NCBI GenBank assembly: GCA_002720475.1
Contig: PBIL01000008.1
Location: 124,001 to 188,000 of the forward strand
Source of the DNA: Roseovarius sp.
Lineage (GTDB): Bacteria > Pseudomonadota > Alphaproteobacteria > Rhodobacterales > Rhodobacteraceae
Length of the DNA stretch: 64,000 bases
Direction of reading: 5' to 3'
Shown: positions 1 to 7,888 of the stretch, one piece after another
Position numbering within the stretch: position 1 is the first letter of the stretch
How the letters are laid out: each line of letters begins with the position of its first letter
Made by a program: the position numbers and the translations under genes
The notes under the pieces: model-generated
Databases searched by the model: none
Told to the model about the DNA's origin: nothing
The model's input: only the letters and a program-made list of their open reading frames with translations

Positions 1-24
1 ATGATGGACCTGCCCGCCGCGTGA
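1..24 (+). CDS. 3' end of an upstream gene (partial)
   Basis: Only the last seven codons and a TGA stop at 22-24 lie in the window, reading M-M-D-L-P-A-A. Because an ABC ATPase follows, the truncated gene is probably the permease of the same importer. That is inference from context; seven residues are too few to identify a family. Confidence 0.35.
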   Translation: MMDLPAA

Positions 25-104
25 CCGGGACCACCGGAGCCAAGGCTTGCGCCCCCCCGGCGGGCTTGGTATCGAGCGCCAATCCCGAGAAAATCGCTCG
101 GATC

Positions 105-1205
105 ATGAATGAGGCCCCGGTGCAGACCCCTCCCCCAAGGCTCGAGATCAGGAACATCACCCGCCGCTATGACGGGCGGCTAGTCGTGGACGATGTCTCG
201 CTCAGGGTCATGCCGGGCCAGGTCACCTGCCTGCTGGGGCCATCGGGATGCGGCAAGTCCACGACCTTGCGGATGATCGCCGGTGTCGAGATGCAGGACA
301 GCGGCACGATCCATGTCGATGGCGCGCTGATCTGCGACACCGTGTTTCGCATTCCGCCCGAACGGCGGCAGATCGGCCTCATGTTCCAGGATTTCGCCCT
401 TTTCCCGCACCTGACCGTGGCCGAAAACGTGGGCTTCGGCCTGCGAACGCCGCGCGGGGAAAAGCGCGCGCGGGTGGGCGAACTGCTTGAGCGCGTGCAC
501 CTGTCGCATCACGCGGACTCCTTCCCGCACGAATTGTCGGGTGGCGAGCAGCAGCGCGTGGCGCTGTCGCGCGCGCTGGCCCCGCGGCCGCGGATCATGC
601 TGATGGACGAGCCCTTCTCGGGGCTCGACAACCGGCTGCGCGACGGCATCCGCGACCAGACCCTCGAGATCCTGCGCGAGGAGGATACCGCCGTTCTTCT
701 GGTCACGCACGAGCCCGAGGAGGCGATGCGCATGGCCGATCAGATCGCGCTCATGCGCGACGGGCGGATCGTGCAGCAGGGCGCGCCCTACAACGTCTAC
801 AACGCGCCGGTGGATCGCAGCGCGATGGCCTTCTTCTCGGAGATCAACGTGATCCGGGGCACGGTGCGCGGCGCGCTGACCCAGACGCCCTTCGGTCAGT
901 TCCTTGCGCCCGGCGTGCCCGACGGCCAGGAGGTGGAGATCGTGATCCGCCCGCAGCACATCAAGATCGATTTCGACCGCAACGGGCGCGGCCCGAACCC
1001 CACCCCGCAGGACGGCACGCCCGCGCGCGGCGTGGTGGAGCGCGCGCGCTTCCTCGGCTCGGAGAGCCTGCTCGAGTTCCGTATGGATCACGACGGCTCG
1101 GTGCTCAAGGCCACGGTACCCAACGTGTTCCTGCCCAAGCCCGGCACGGTGCTCTGGCTGATGATCCGGCGCGACCGCTGTTTCGTCTTTCCGGTCCGGC
1201 GATGA
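105..1205 (+). CDS. ABC importer ATP-binding protein, iron(III)/polyamine type (FbpC-like)
   Basis: ATPase subunit of a binding-protein-dependent importer, acting at the inner membrane. From the ATG at 105 (366 residues) it shows Walker A GPSGCGKST (about 45-53), signature LSGGEQQR (about 144-151), Walker B IMLMDE (about 164-169), the switch histidine in VTHEPEEAM, and a C-terminal extension from about 280 consistent with a TOBE regulatory domain. This layout is typical of FbpC, PotA and ThiQ-like ATPases. The short D-loop SGLDNRLRD favours the ferric-iron or 2-aminoethylphosphonate group, but the substrate cannot be settled here. A GTG at 21 overlapping the upstream stop would add 28 low-complexity residues; I prefer the ATG because the ABC fold begins directly after it. 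The stop overlaps the next start (ATGA). Confidence 0.85.
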   Translation: MNEAPVQTPPPRLEIRNITRRYDGRLVVDDVSLRVMPGQVTCLLGPSGCGKSTTLRMIAGVEMQDSGTIHVDGALICDTVFRIPPERRQIGLMFQDFALFPHLTVAENVGFGLRTPRGEKRARVGELLERVHLSHHADSFPHELSGGEQQRVALSRALAPRPRIMLMDEPFSGLDNRLRDGIRDQTLEILREEDTAVLLVTHEPEEAMRMADQIALMRDGRIVQQGAPYNVYNAPVDRSAMAFFSEINVIRGTVRGALTQTPFGQFLAPGVPDGQEVEIVIRPQHIKIDFDRNGRGPNPTPQDGTPARGVVERARFLGSESLLEFRMDHDGSVLKATVPNVFLPKPGTVLWLMIRRDRCFVFPVRR

Positions 1206-1711
1206 CCGGGCGCGCCCTTCTCCTGTCGCTGATCGCCGGGGCGCTGACCGCCCTGCCGCTGCGGGCCGGGCCGATGCAGTCGCGCCCGCCCCTTGGCGAG
1301 GCGATCCGCGAGGTGCTGATCGAGACGCCCGCGCTGCTCGCCCCGGTGCTCGCGCCCGAAGAGCCTGCCATCGACCTCTATGCCGATGAGGTCGCGCGCG
1401 ATCTTGACCTTCTGGCGCGGGAGGCCCCGCGCCTCTTTGCCCGCGGCCTGCCCGGATTCGGACCCGAGGAGGCCGCGCCGGTCATTGCCTTCTTCACCGC
1501 CTCCGAGTGCCCCGACTGCGCGCAGGCCGAGGCCGAGCTGCGCGCACTTTCCGCCCGGCTCGGCCTGCGGGTGAGCCGCTTCGACATGGACCGCGACGCG
1601 GCGCTCGCCGCCCGGCTCGGCCTCGATCTGGCCCCCTCCTACGTGATGCGCGACCGGCTGTTGCGCGGGGCCATGCCCGCGATCGTGCTCGAACGCTACC
1701 TCAGCCCCTGA
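1202..1711 (+). CDS. Periplasmic thioredoxin-fold protein with CPDC motif
   Basis: 169 residues. A signal peptide (about 1-22, hydrophobic LLLSLIAGALTALPL) is followed by a helical stretch about 35-85 resembling the N-terminal region of DsbA/ScsC-like proteins. Then comes a thioredoxin-type core with the redox pair C-P-D-C at 103-106 after a beta strand VIAFFTAS. It is likely a periplasmic thiol-disulfide protein. The ATG overlaps the stop of the ABC ATPase gene by four bases, so it is translationally coupled and probably in the same operon. A role in protecting or loading a metal-uptake system is possible but is inference. Confidence 0.7.
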   Translation: MTGRALLLSLIAGALTALPLRAGPMQSRPPLGEAIREVLIETPALLAPVLAPEEPAIDLYADEVARDLDLLAREAPRLFARGLPGFGPEEAAPVIAFFTASECPDCAQAEAELRALSARLGLRVSRFDMDRDAALAARLGLDLAPSYVMRDRLLRGAMPAIVLERYLSP

Positions 1712-1781
1712 CCGGCCCCTTCCCCGCGCCGGGGCCATGCTTTAAAGACGCGCGCATGACGCCCCCGAAGGAGCCCGCCGG

Positions 1782-3947
1782 ATGCAGGAACCGCCCATCA
1801 CCCCCGATCTGATCGCCGCGCACGGCCTCAAGCCCGAGGAATACGAGCGGATCCTCGAGATCATCGGGCGGGAGCCGACATTTACCGAACTGGGCATCTT
1901 CTCGGCCATGTGGAACGAGCATTGCTCCTACAAGTCCTCGAAGAAATGGCTGCGCACGCTGCCCACCTCCGGGCCACAGGTGATCTGCGGTCCGGGCGAG
2001 AATGCGGGCGTGGTCGATATCGGCGACGGGCAGGCGGTGGTCTTCAAGATGGAAAGCCACAACCACCCTTCCTATATCGAGCCCTACCAGGGCGCGGCCA
2101 CGGGCGTGGGCGGCATCCTGCGCGATGTCTTCACCATGGGCGCGCGCCCCGTCGCGGCGATGAATTCGCTCAGTTTCGGCGCGCCGGACCACCCCAAGAC
2201 GCGCCAGCTCGTGCATGGCGTGGTCGAGGGGATCGGCGGCTATGGCAACTGCTTCGGCGTGCCCACCGTGGGCGGCGAGGTCCGCTTCGATCCCGCCTAT
2301 AACGGCAATTGCCTGGTCAACGCCTTCGCGGCGGGGCTCGCCGACACAGACGCGATCTTCTACTCGGCGGCCTCGGGCGTGGGCATGCCGGTGGTCTATC
2401 TAGGTGCCAAGACGGGCCGCGACGGGGTGGGGGGCGCGACCATGGCCTCGGCCGAGTTCGACGACTCGATCGAGGAGAAGCGCCCCACTGTCCAGGTGGG
2501 CGATCCCTTTACGGAAAAACGCCTGATGGAGGCGTGTCTCGAACTGATGCAGACGGGCGCGGTCATCTCGATCCAGGACATGGGGGCCGCAGGCCTGACC
2601 TGCTCGGCGGTTGAGATGGGCGACAAGGGCGGGCTTGGCATCCGTCTGCAACTCGACGCGGTGCCGCAGCGCGAAGACGGCATGACGGCCTACGAGATGA
2701 TGCTCTCGGAAAGCCAGGAGCGCATGCTCATGGTGCTGCGCCCCGAGAAGGAGGAAGAGGCGCGCGCCGTCTTCGAGAAATGGGATCTCGATTTCGCCAT
2801 TGTCGGCGAGACGATCCCCGAGGACCGCTTCGTGATCCTGCACGGCAACACGGTCAGGGCCGACCTGCCGCTCTCGAAACTCTCTTCCGCCGCGCCGGAA
2901 TACGACCGGCCCTTCATCGACACAGAGCCGCCCGCGCCGCTCGACCCCGAGACCGTCCCCGCCGTCGATCCCATCGACGCGCTGAAGGCGCTGATCGGCT
3001 CGGTCAATTACTGTTCGCGCGAATGGGTCTATCAGCAATATGACACGATGGTGATGGCCGACACGGTGCGCACGCCCGGTCTCGGCGCGGGCGTGATCCG
3101 GGTGCATGGCACCGGCAAGATGCTCGCCTTCACCTCGGACGTGACACCGCGCTATGTGGCCGCGAACCCCGAGGAGGGCGGCAAGCAGGCGGTGGCCGAA
3201 GCGTATCGCAACCTCACCGCCGTGGGGGCGCTGCCGCTTGCGGCCACGGACAACCTCAATTTCGGCAATCCCGAACGCCCCGAGATCATGGGCCAGTTCG
3301 TCGGCGCGATCCGGGGTATCGGGGCGGCCTGCGCGGCCCTCGACATGCCGATCGTCTCGGGCAATGTCTCGCTCTACAACGAGACCGATGGCAGCGCGAT
3401 CCTGCCCACCCCCACCATCGGCGCGGTGGGTCTCATCCGCGACCCCGAGACGGCGATTCTCGGCCAGGCGCGCGAGGGGCATGTGGCGCTGCTTCTGGGC
3501 GAGACGCGCGGGCATCTGGGGCAATCGGCGATCCTGGCGGAGGTCTTCAACCGCGCCGAAGGCGACGCCCCCCCCGTCGATCTGGAGGCCGAGCGCCGCC
3601 ACGGCGAGTTCATCCGCGCCAATCATGCGCTGATCCGCGCCTGCACCGATCTCTCCGATGGCGGGCTCGCGCTCGCCGCCTTCGAGATGGCCGAGGCGGC
3701 GGGCGTGGGCATCCATCTCGATGCGGGCGACATGGCCACCCTCTTTGCCGAAGACCAGGGCCGCTATCTCATCGCCTGCAATTTCGACCAGGCCGAGGCG
3801 CTGATGACCGAGGCGGGCCGCGCGGGCGTGCCGCTCAGCTCTGTGGGCCGCTTTACCGGCGACAGCATTCGGCTGGGCCGCAGCGAGGCCCCGCTTCCGG
3901 AGCTGTCATCGCTCTACCGGGGTGCCTTCGACGCGATCTTCGGATAG
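1782..3947 (+). CDS. purL: Phosphoribosylformylglycinamidine synthase subunit PurL
   Basis: Fourth step of de novo purine synthesis: FGAR plus glutamine plus ATP gives FGAM. At 721 residues this is the short PurL type that works in a complex with PurS and PurQ rather than the fused 1,300-residue enzyme. Both AIRS-type halves are visible: an N-terminal segment with [15 protein letters not shown] and KMESHNHPS, glycine-rich GGIL and GGEVRFDP motifs, and a second half with NFGNPERPE and SDGGLALA. An AAGGAG Shine-Dalgarno sequence lies 8-9 bases before the ATG. The partners purS and purQ are about 48 kb away on the other strand. Confidence 0.97.
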   Translation: MQEPPITPDLIAAHGLKPEEYERILEIIGREPTFTELGIFSAMWNEHCSYKSSKKWLRTLPTSGPQVICGPGENAGVVDIGDGQAVVFKMESHNHPSYIEPYQGAATGVGGILRDVFTMGARPVAAMNSLSFGAPDHPKTRQLVHGVVEGIGGYGNCFGVPTVGGEVRFDPAYNGNCLVNAFAAGLADTDAIFYSAASGVGMPVVYLGAKTGRDGVGGATMASAEFDDSIEEKRPTVQVGDPFTEKRLMEACLELMQTGAVISIQDMGAAGLTCSAVEMGDKGGLGIRLQLDAVPQREDGMTAYEMMLSESQERMLMVLRPEKEEEARAVFEKWDLDFAIVGETIPEDRFVILHGNTVRADLPLSKLSSAAPEYDRPFIDTEPPAPLDPETVPAVDPIDALKALIGSVNYCSREWVYQQYDTMVMADTVRTPGLGAGVIRVHGTGKMLAFTSDVTPRYVAANPEEGGKQAVAEAYRNLTAVGALPLAATDNLNFGNPERPEIMGQFVGAIRGIGAACAALDMPIVSGNVSLYNETDGSAILPTPTIGAVGLIRDPETAILGQAREGHVALLLGETRGHLGQSAILAEVFNRAEGDAPPVDLEAERRHGEFIRANHALIRACTDLSDGGLALAAFEMAEAAGVGIHLDAGDMATLFAEDQGRYLIACNFDQAEALMTEAGRAGVPLSSVGRFTGDSIRLGRSEAPLPELSSLYRGAFDAIFG

Positions 3948-4521
3948 GTGCCCCGACATCCGCACGCTCGACCCGGAGGCGCAGACCAACGGCACCGCCT
4001 GGCAGTTGAGCGTCAAGGACGTGACGGTGCTCATCGTCACGGACGAGGCTGCCGACCGGATGCGCGCCATCACCCCGGCGCGCAGGGCTGAAGAGATCAC
4101 GCCCGAGGAGATGACCCGCCTCATGCAGGCCAATTTCGACAGCGCGCTCGAAGCGCGCTATGCCATCGCCAAGGATATCCTGTGGTCCGCCTTCATCCAC
4201 CCGCTGAGGCCGCTGGAGAAGGACCAGCTGATTTCCGGCATCGGCCAGGTCGTCAACCTCGCGCAGAGCTGTGGCACGCTCTATTCCGGGGCCGCTCTGC
4301 AATATGGCGGCGGCGACAGCGGCGCGCTGCAACGGGCGCTGATCGACGAGTTGCTCAAGAAGGGCGAGGAGATCCGAGGCTCCCTTGCGCGCCTGCCGTC
4401 GGAGGGCTACATCTTCGGCAGACGACAGCAAGAGGACGTGACCGATGGCCCTGCTCGCCTCCGATCTCGAAGCGCTCATCCGCGAAGCCCTGCCGGATGC
4501 GAAAATCACCGTCGAGGGTGA
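3922..4521 (+). CDS. Conserved-looking hypothetical protein, probably truncated and frameshifted
   Basis: The reading frame between purL and bolA encodes plausible protein from [12 protein letters not shown] (just after the purL stop) to about [14 protein letters not shown]. It contains amphipathic helices and a glycine turn QYGGGDSG, so this is not random shadow sequence. No proper start exists: the only in-frame upstream start is a GTG at 3922 inside purL, which gives nine unlikely residues and no signal peptide. At the 3' end the frame runs 77 bases into bolA, while a TGA in another frame at 4439-4441, just before the bolA ATG, looks like the natural stop. I read it as a gene that lost its 5' end (perhaps a secretion signal) and has a late frameshift, or as a sequencing error. 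Function unknown. Confidence 0.45.
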   Translation: MPSTRSSDRCPDIRTLDPEAQTNGTAWQLSVKDVTVLIVTDEAADRMRAITPARRAEEITPEEMTRLMQANFDSALEARYAIAKDILWSAFIHPLRPLEKDQLISGIGQVVNLAQSCGTLYSGAALQYGGGDSGALQRALIDELLKKGEEIRGSLARLPSEGYIFGRRQQEDVTDGPARLRSRSAHPRSPAGCENHRRG

Positions 4522-4681
4522 TGACGGCGTGCATTTCGCCGCGGAGGTCATCGACGAGAGCTTTCGCGGCCTGAACCGCGTGCAGCAGCAGCGCCTCGTC
4601 TATGCCGCGCTCAAGGGCAGGATGGACGGCCCCGACGGCGCGATCCACGCGCTTGCGCTGACCACCAAGGCCCCGGACTGA
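4445..4681 (+). CDS. bolA: BolA/IbaG-family protein
   Basis: 78 residues, the usual length of the short BolA/IbaG class. It contains the [30 protein letters not shown] core and the conserved RVQQQRLVYAAL helix. BolA proteins bind monothiol glutaredoxins through a shared [2Fe-2S] cluster and act in iron-sulfur trafficking and stress response. The glutaredoxin partner lies 245 bases downstream in the same operon, which fits the well-known BolA-Grx gene pairing. An AAGAGGA Shine-Dalgarno sequence precedes the ATG. The stop overlaps the next start as TGATG. Confidence 0.9.
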   Translation: MALLASDLEALIREALPDAKITVEGDDGVHFAAEVIDESFRGLNRVQQQRLVYAALKGRMDGPDGAIHALALTTKAPD

Positions 4682-4929
4682 TGCCGGGGGCAGCCCTCAT
4701 CACGATCCTCTCGGCGCTTGTGATCCTCGTGGCCGTGCTGCGCGCGGCTCAGGCCATCCGGCAGGACCGCGCCAGCGGGCGCGGCTGCGAGCCGGGGACG
4801 GGACACAGCGTGATCGAATCTCACTATTCTTCGGGTGGGGCGGGAGGCGGACAATCGATGAGCTACCGCATCCCCCGCGACCCGCAGGCCTATGCAAAAC
4901 TCTTCATCCCGAAGGACCGCAGGACATGA
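4681..4929 (+). CDS. Small membrane protein of unknown function in the bolA-grxD operon
   Basis: 82 residues. One N-terminal membrane helix (about 5-24, ALITILSALVILVAVL) is followed by a basic, flexible linker and a distinctive tail SMSYRIPRDPQAYAKLFIPK. The start shares bases with the bolA stop (TGATG) and the stop overlaps the grxD start (ATGA), so it is translationally coupled on both sides. That packing is good evidence that it is a real gene. I recognise no family. The conserved-looking tail suggests an interaction motif on the cytoplasmic side, which is inference. Confidence 0.65.
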   Translation: MPGAALITILSALVILVAVLRAAQAIRQDRASGRGCEPGTGHSVIESHYSSGGAGGGQSMSYRIPRDPQAYAKLFIPKDRRT

Positions 4930-5288
4930 CCGACGCCAAGACCCGCATCTCCGAAACCGTTTCCGCCAATGACGTGGTGCTCTACATGAAGGGCACCAAG
5001 GACATGCCGCAATGCGGCTTCTCCAGTCGCGTGGCAGGGGTGCTCACCTATATGGGCGTGGATTTCACCGATGTGAACGTGCTCGCCGACGAGGAGATCC
5101 GGCAGGGCATCAAGGACTATTCCGACTGGCCGACCATCCCGCAGCTCTACGTCAAGGGCGAATTCGTGGGCGGCTGCGACATCATCACCGAGATGACCCT
5201 CTCGGGCGAGCTCGATCAGCTCTTCGACGCAAAGGGCGTGGCCTATGACAAGGCGGCGGCAGAAAAGATCCGCGAGGCCAACGCCTGA
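4926..5288 (+). CDS. grxD: Monothiol glutaredoxin, Grx4 type
   Basis: 120 residues with the signature CGFS at 30-33 (in KDMPQCGFSSR), the WPTIPQLYVKGEFVGGCDI cis-proline and glutathione-binding region, and the usual C-terminal helix. CGFS glutaredoxins carry and deliver [2Fe-2S] clusters in the cytoplasm, often as heterodimers with BolA, which is encoded just upstream. The start overlaps the preceding stop (ATGA). Confidence 0.95.
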   Translation: MTDAKTRISETVSANDVVLYMKGTKDMPQCGFSSRVAGVLTYMGVDFTDVNVLADEEIRQGIKDYSDWPTIPQLYVKGEFVGGCDIITEMTLSGELDQLFDAKGVAYDKAAAEKIREANA

Positions 5289-5306
5289 GCCGGGGCGCGC
5301 GGCGGC

Positions 5307-5573
5307 ATGTCGAACGGGTCGATCGCGCTGCTGATCATAGTGCCCTTCGCAGGCATCTTTGCCTATGCCGCCTGGCACGAATGGCATCGCCTGCGCAAGG
5401 ACGGGCCTGGCAATTACGGCCTTGCCTACGATCCCGAGACCGATACCACCCATGTGACGCTGCTCGAGGATGGCGAGGCGGGCTACGATCCCGAGACGGA
5501 CGCACCCGACGCTGCGACGGTCACGCAGGAGGCGGCACGCGAAGATGATGCCGACGAACGGGATCGCGGCTGA
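5307..5573 (+). CDS. Small membrane-anchored acidic protein, unknown
   Basis: 88 residues starting at the ATG 19 bases after grxD. One transmembrane helix (about 6-22, IALLIIVPFAGIFAYAAW) is followed by a short basic segment and then an acidic tail containing two copies of YDPETD (around residues 42 and 61). No enzyme motif is visible. Position and strand suggest it is the last gene of the bolA-grxD operon. Confidence 0.55.
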   Translation: MSNGSIALLIIVPFAGIFAYAAWHEWHRLRKDGPGNYGLAYDPETDTTHVTLLEDGEAGYDPETDAPDAATVTQEAAREDDADERDRG

Positions 5574-5615
5574 CCTCCGGAGGCGCGCGCCTGTTCCCGG
5601 CCTGGCAATCCGGCT

Positions 5616-5644
5616 TTGACAGAGCGAAGCACATCGGCTATCTG
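5616..5644 (+). promoter_or_regulatory. Sigma70-type promoter of the SDR gene
   Basis: A perfect -35 TTGACA (5616-5621), a 17-base spacer and a -10 TATCTG (5639-5644) lie 32 bases before the ATG of the dehydrogenase gene. This is the best housekeeping-type promoter I see in the window. Confidence 0.65.
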
Positions 5645-5656
5645 AACGTGTGTTCA
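5643..5656. promoter_or_regulatory. Palindromic operator candidate overlapping the SDR promoter
   Basis: TGAAC-GTGT-GTTCA is a perfect inverted repeat that begins inside the -10 box and covers the expected transcription start. Its size and position suit a TetR-family or similar dimeric repressor. The regulator is not encoded nearby, so its identity is unknown. Confidence 0.5.
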
Positions 5657-5675
5657 TTTAACGACGGGGACTCTC

Positions 5676-6431
5676 ATGCGCATCACCGACACGGCCGCGA
5701 TCATCACCGGGGGGGCCTCGGGGCTGGGTGAGGCGACGGCGCGGCATTTCCGCGCGCAGGGCGCGCAGGTGACGCTGCTCGACCGTGACGCCCCGCGCGG
5801 GCAGGCCGTGGCCGAGGAGATCGGCGCGCATTTCGCGGAAACGGATGTGACCGACGAGGGCTCGGTCGCGCAGGCCATCGCCGCGGCCCGGTCCGCCATG
5901 GGCCGGATCACCGCCGCGATCAACTGCGCGGGCATCGCCACCGGGACCAAGACGCTTGGCCGGGACGGGCCGCATCCGCTCGACGCCTTCCGCCGCACCA
6001 TCGACATCAACCTTGTCGGCACGTTCAACGTGGCCCGCCTTGCCGCCGCCGAGATGGCCGGGAACGCGCCGGACGCGGACGGGGCGCGCGGCGTGATCGT
6101 CAATACCGCCTCCGTCGCCGCCTTCGACGGGCAGAAGGGACAGGCCGCCTATGCCGCCTCCAAGGGCGGGATCGTGGCGCTCTCGCTGCCGATGGCGCGG
6201 GATCTCTCGCGCGAGGGCATTCGCGTGATGGCGATCGCGCCGGGGATCTTCGCCACACCGATGATGCGCGGCCTGCCGCAGGAGGTGCAGGACAGCCTTG
6301 CCGCCTCGGTGACATTCCCCAAACGCCTCGGGGATCCGGCGGAATATGCGCGGCTGGCGGCCTTCATCGTGGAATGCGGCTATCTCAACGCCGAGGTGAT
6401 CCGCCTCGACGGCGCGCTCAGGATGCAGTGA
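5676..6431 (+). CDS. SDR-family NAD(P)-dependent dehydrogenase, 3-hydroxyacyl-CoA dehydrogenase type
   Basis: 251 residues of the classical short-chain dehydrogenase fold: cofactor loop TGGASGLG (11-18), NCAG motif (about 83-86), structural Asn112, catalytic Ser146, Tyr159 and Lys163 (YAASK). D36 in LLDRD after the second strand favours NAD over NADP. The spacing and the NTASVAAFDGQKGQAAY stretch resemble 17-beta-HSD10-like 3-hydroxyacyl-CoA dehydrogenases, so a fatty acid or branched-chain acyl-CoA role is likely but not proven. It has its own promoter with an operator. The 3' end overlaps the convergent downstream gene by 14 bases. Confidence 0.85.
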   Translation: MRITDTAAIITGGASGLGEATARHFRAQGAQVTLLDRDAPRGQAVAEEIGAHFAETDVTDEGSVAQAIAAARSAMGRITAAINCAGIATGTKTLGRDGPHPLDAFRRTIDINLVGTFNVARLAAAEMAGNAPDADGARGVIVNTASVAAFDGQKGQAAYAASKGGIVALSLPMARDLSREGIRVMAIAPGIFATPMMRGLPQEVQDSLAASVTFPKRLGDPAEYARLAAFIVECGYLNAEVIRLDGALRMQ

Positions 6432-7827
6432 CCGCAAAGAGCGGCATCCGCAGGAAACGTTCGGGTCCGAGGGCAAAGCCGTAGCGCGCCACCCCGTCCC
6501 ATTCCGGCAGGTAGGCTGCCAAAAGCGCGCGCTTGGCCTCCGGGTCCGGGGTGACGGTCAGGGCAGCCTCCCCGGCCATGCCCTCTCCAAAGCCCAGCAG
6601 CACAGGAATCTCCGCCCGCGCCGCCGCCAGGCGCACGGCATGGTGCAGAAGCACATGCTCACGATGGCCGTATTCGCCGACCTCGTTATGGGTGATGACG
6701 ATATCGGGGGCGTAAAGCCGCATCGCCCCCTCCGCCGTGGCGCTCAGCACCGGAAAGAGCGGGTGGCGCGCCAGGGCGCGGCGGGGACGCGCCCGCAGTT
6801 CCGGCGGCTCCGAGGGCAGCGAGATGAACCGGCGCAGAGAGCGCGCGCCGCCCTCCACGGCAAAGGGATATTGCACATGGCGCAGCCCGAGCGCGGCACA
6901 GACCCGCGCCATGGCCGCGATGCGCGTGTCTGTATCCGCCCGACCCTCGGCAGGACGAAAGAAACAGGCGACAGTCACCTCGGCGCGCGCCGCAATCTCG
7001 GAGAGCAGGCCGCCCGCAAAGAGCACCTCGTCATCCTGATGCGCGGTGCAGAGCAGCACGCGCTTGCCGTCGAAATCCGCAAGACTCAGACCCTCGTCGA
7101 GGATCGCGGGGCCGGTTTCCAGCACCCGGAACCGCTTGTCTCGCATCCCGGAAAGATGGCCGTCGGCAGGGGATCGTGCCAGCCCGCGCGCCAGCATCGC
7201 CTGCGTCGCCTCCCGCACCTGCCCATGCGCGTAATCCCCCTGCAGAAGCCAGGCGCGCGGGGCCAGCGCGGGCCAGATCGCCGCCAGTTCCTCCATTCGC
7301 CCGGTCTTCCCGCCGTCGAGATGAACCATATCCACCGGCCCGAAAGGCTGGCTCCGGGCGACCTCTTGCAGGCCCGCGACGGCCTCGGCCCGGATCAGCC
7401 GGAAGCGGCCGGGAAAGCGCGCCTCGAGCCAGGCCGCGGCGGCCGGCACGAAGACCTCGACCGGCGGCCAGAAGGGACGCAACCGCTCCGCCAGGTCGAT
7501 CCCGATCACCCGCAGTTCGGGATTGGCGTGCAGTGCCAGAAGAACAGCATGGCCACCGGCCACCCCCACCTCGACAAAGCTGCGAGATCGCCGTGCCATG
7601 ACCGCCAGCGCGCGGCGCTTGGCGGCCATGACCGGCGAGAACGCCGCGCTGTCGAAATCCTCGACCTTGTTGGCATAGAGCACGTTGCCGTTGATCGCCG
7701 CTGGCTCTCCGGCAGCTTCAAGCGCCGCGACGATGGCCGCGTTGAGCGACCGCAGATCGTCCAGGAACGGCCCGGAGGCAAGGATTTCCTCGCAATCCGG
7801 CATGTGCGCTGCCCCGATGTCTTCCAT
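6418..7827 (-). CDS. Fusion protein: SAM-methyltransferase-like domain plus PIG-L-type deacetylase
   Basis: 469 residues with two recognisable parts. Residues about 60-235 look like a class I methyltransferase or related Rossmann domain, with EVGVAGG at 86-92, IGIDLA and HLDGGKTGRMEE at about 169-180. Residues about 255-460 match the PIG-L/LmbE zinc deacetylase family: AHQDDE (262-267, usual form HPDDE), then HNEVGEYGHREH (380-391) holding the third metal ligand. PIG-L enzymes remove N-acetyl groups from GlcNAc-type sugars. The N-terminal half may be a methyltransferase or a degenerate binding domain. A surface glycan or small-molecule modification role is inference. It is convergent with the SDR gene and downstream of uup on the minus strand. 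Confidence 0.75.
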   Translation of the reverse strand: MEDIGAAHMPDCEEILASGPFLDDLRSLNAAIVAALEAAGEPAAINGNVLYANKVEDFDSAAFSPVMAAKRRALAVMARRSRSFVEVGVAGGHAVLLALHANPELRVIGIDLAERLRPFWPPVEVFVPAAAAWLEARFPGRFRLIRAEAVAGLQEVARSQPFGPVDMVHLDGGKTGRMEELAAIWPALAPRAWLLQGDYAHGQVREATQAMLARGLARSPADGHLSGMRDKRFRVLETGPAILDEGLSLADFDGKRVLLCTAHQDDEVLFAGGLLSEIAARAEVTVACFFRPAEGRADTDTRIAAMARVCAALGLRHVQYPFAVEGGARSLRRFISLPSEPPELRARPRRALARHPLFPVLSATAEGAMRLYAPDIVITHNEVGEYGHREHVLLHHAVRLAAARAEIPVLLGFGEGMAGEAALTVTPDPEAKRALLAAYLPEWDGVARYGFALGPERFLRMPLFAVTAS

Positions 7828-7888
7828 GATCCCTGCCCCGTCGCCGGCTGGCGCAACACTAGCCGCCGCGGCGCATCGCTGGCAAGGC

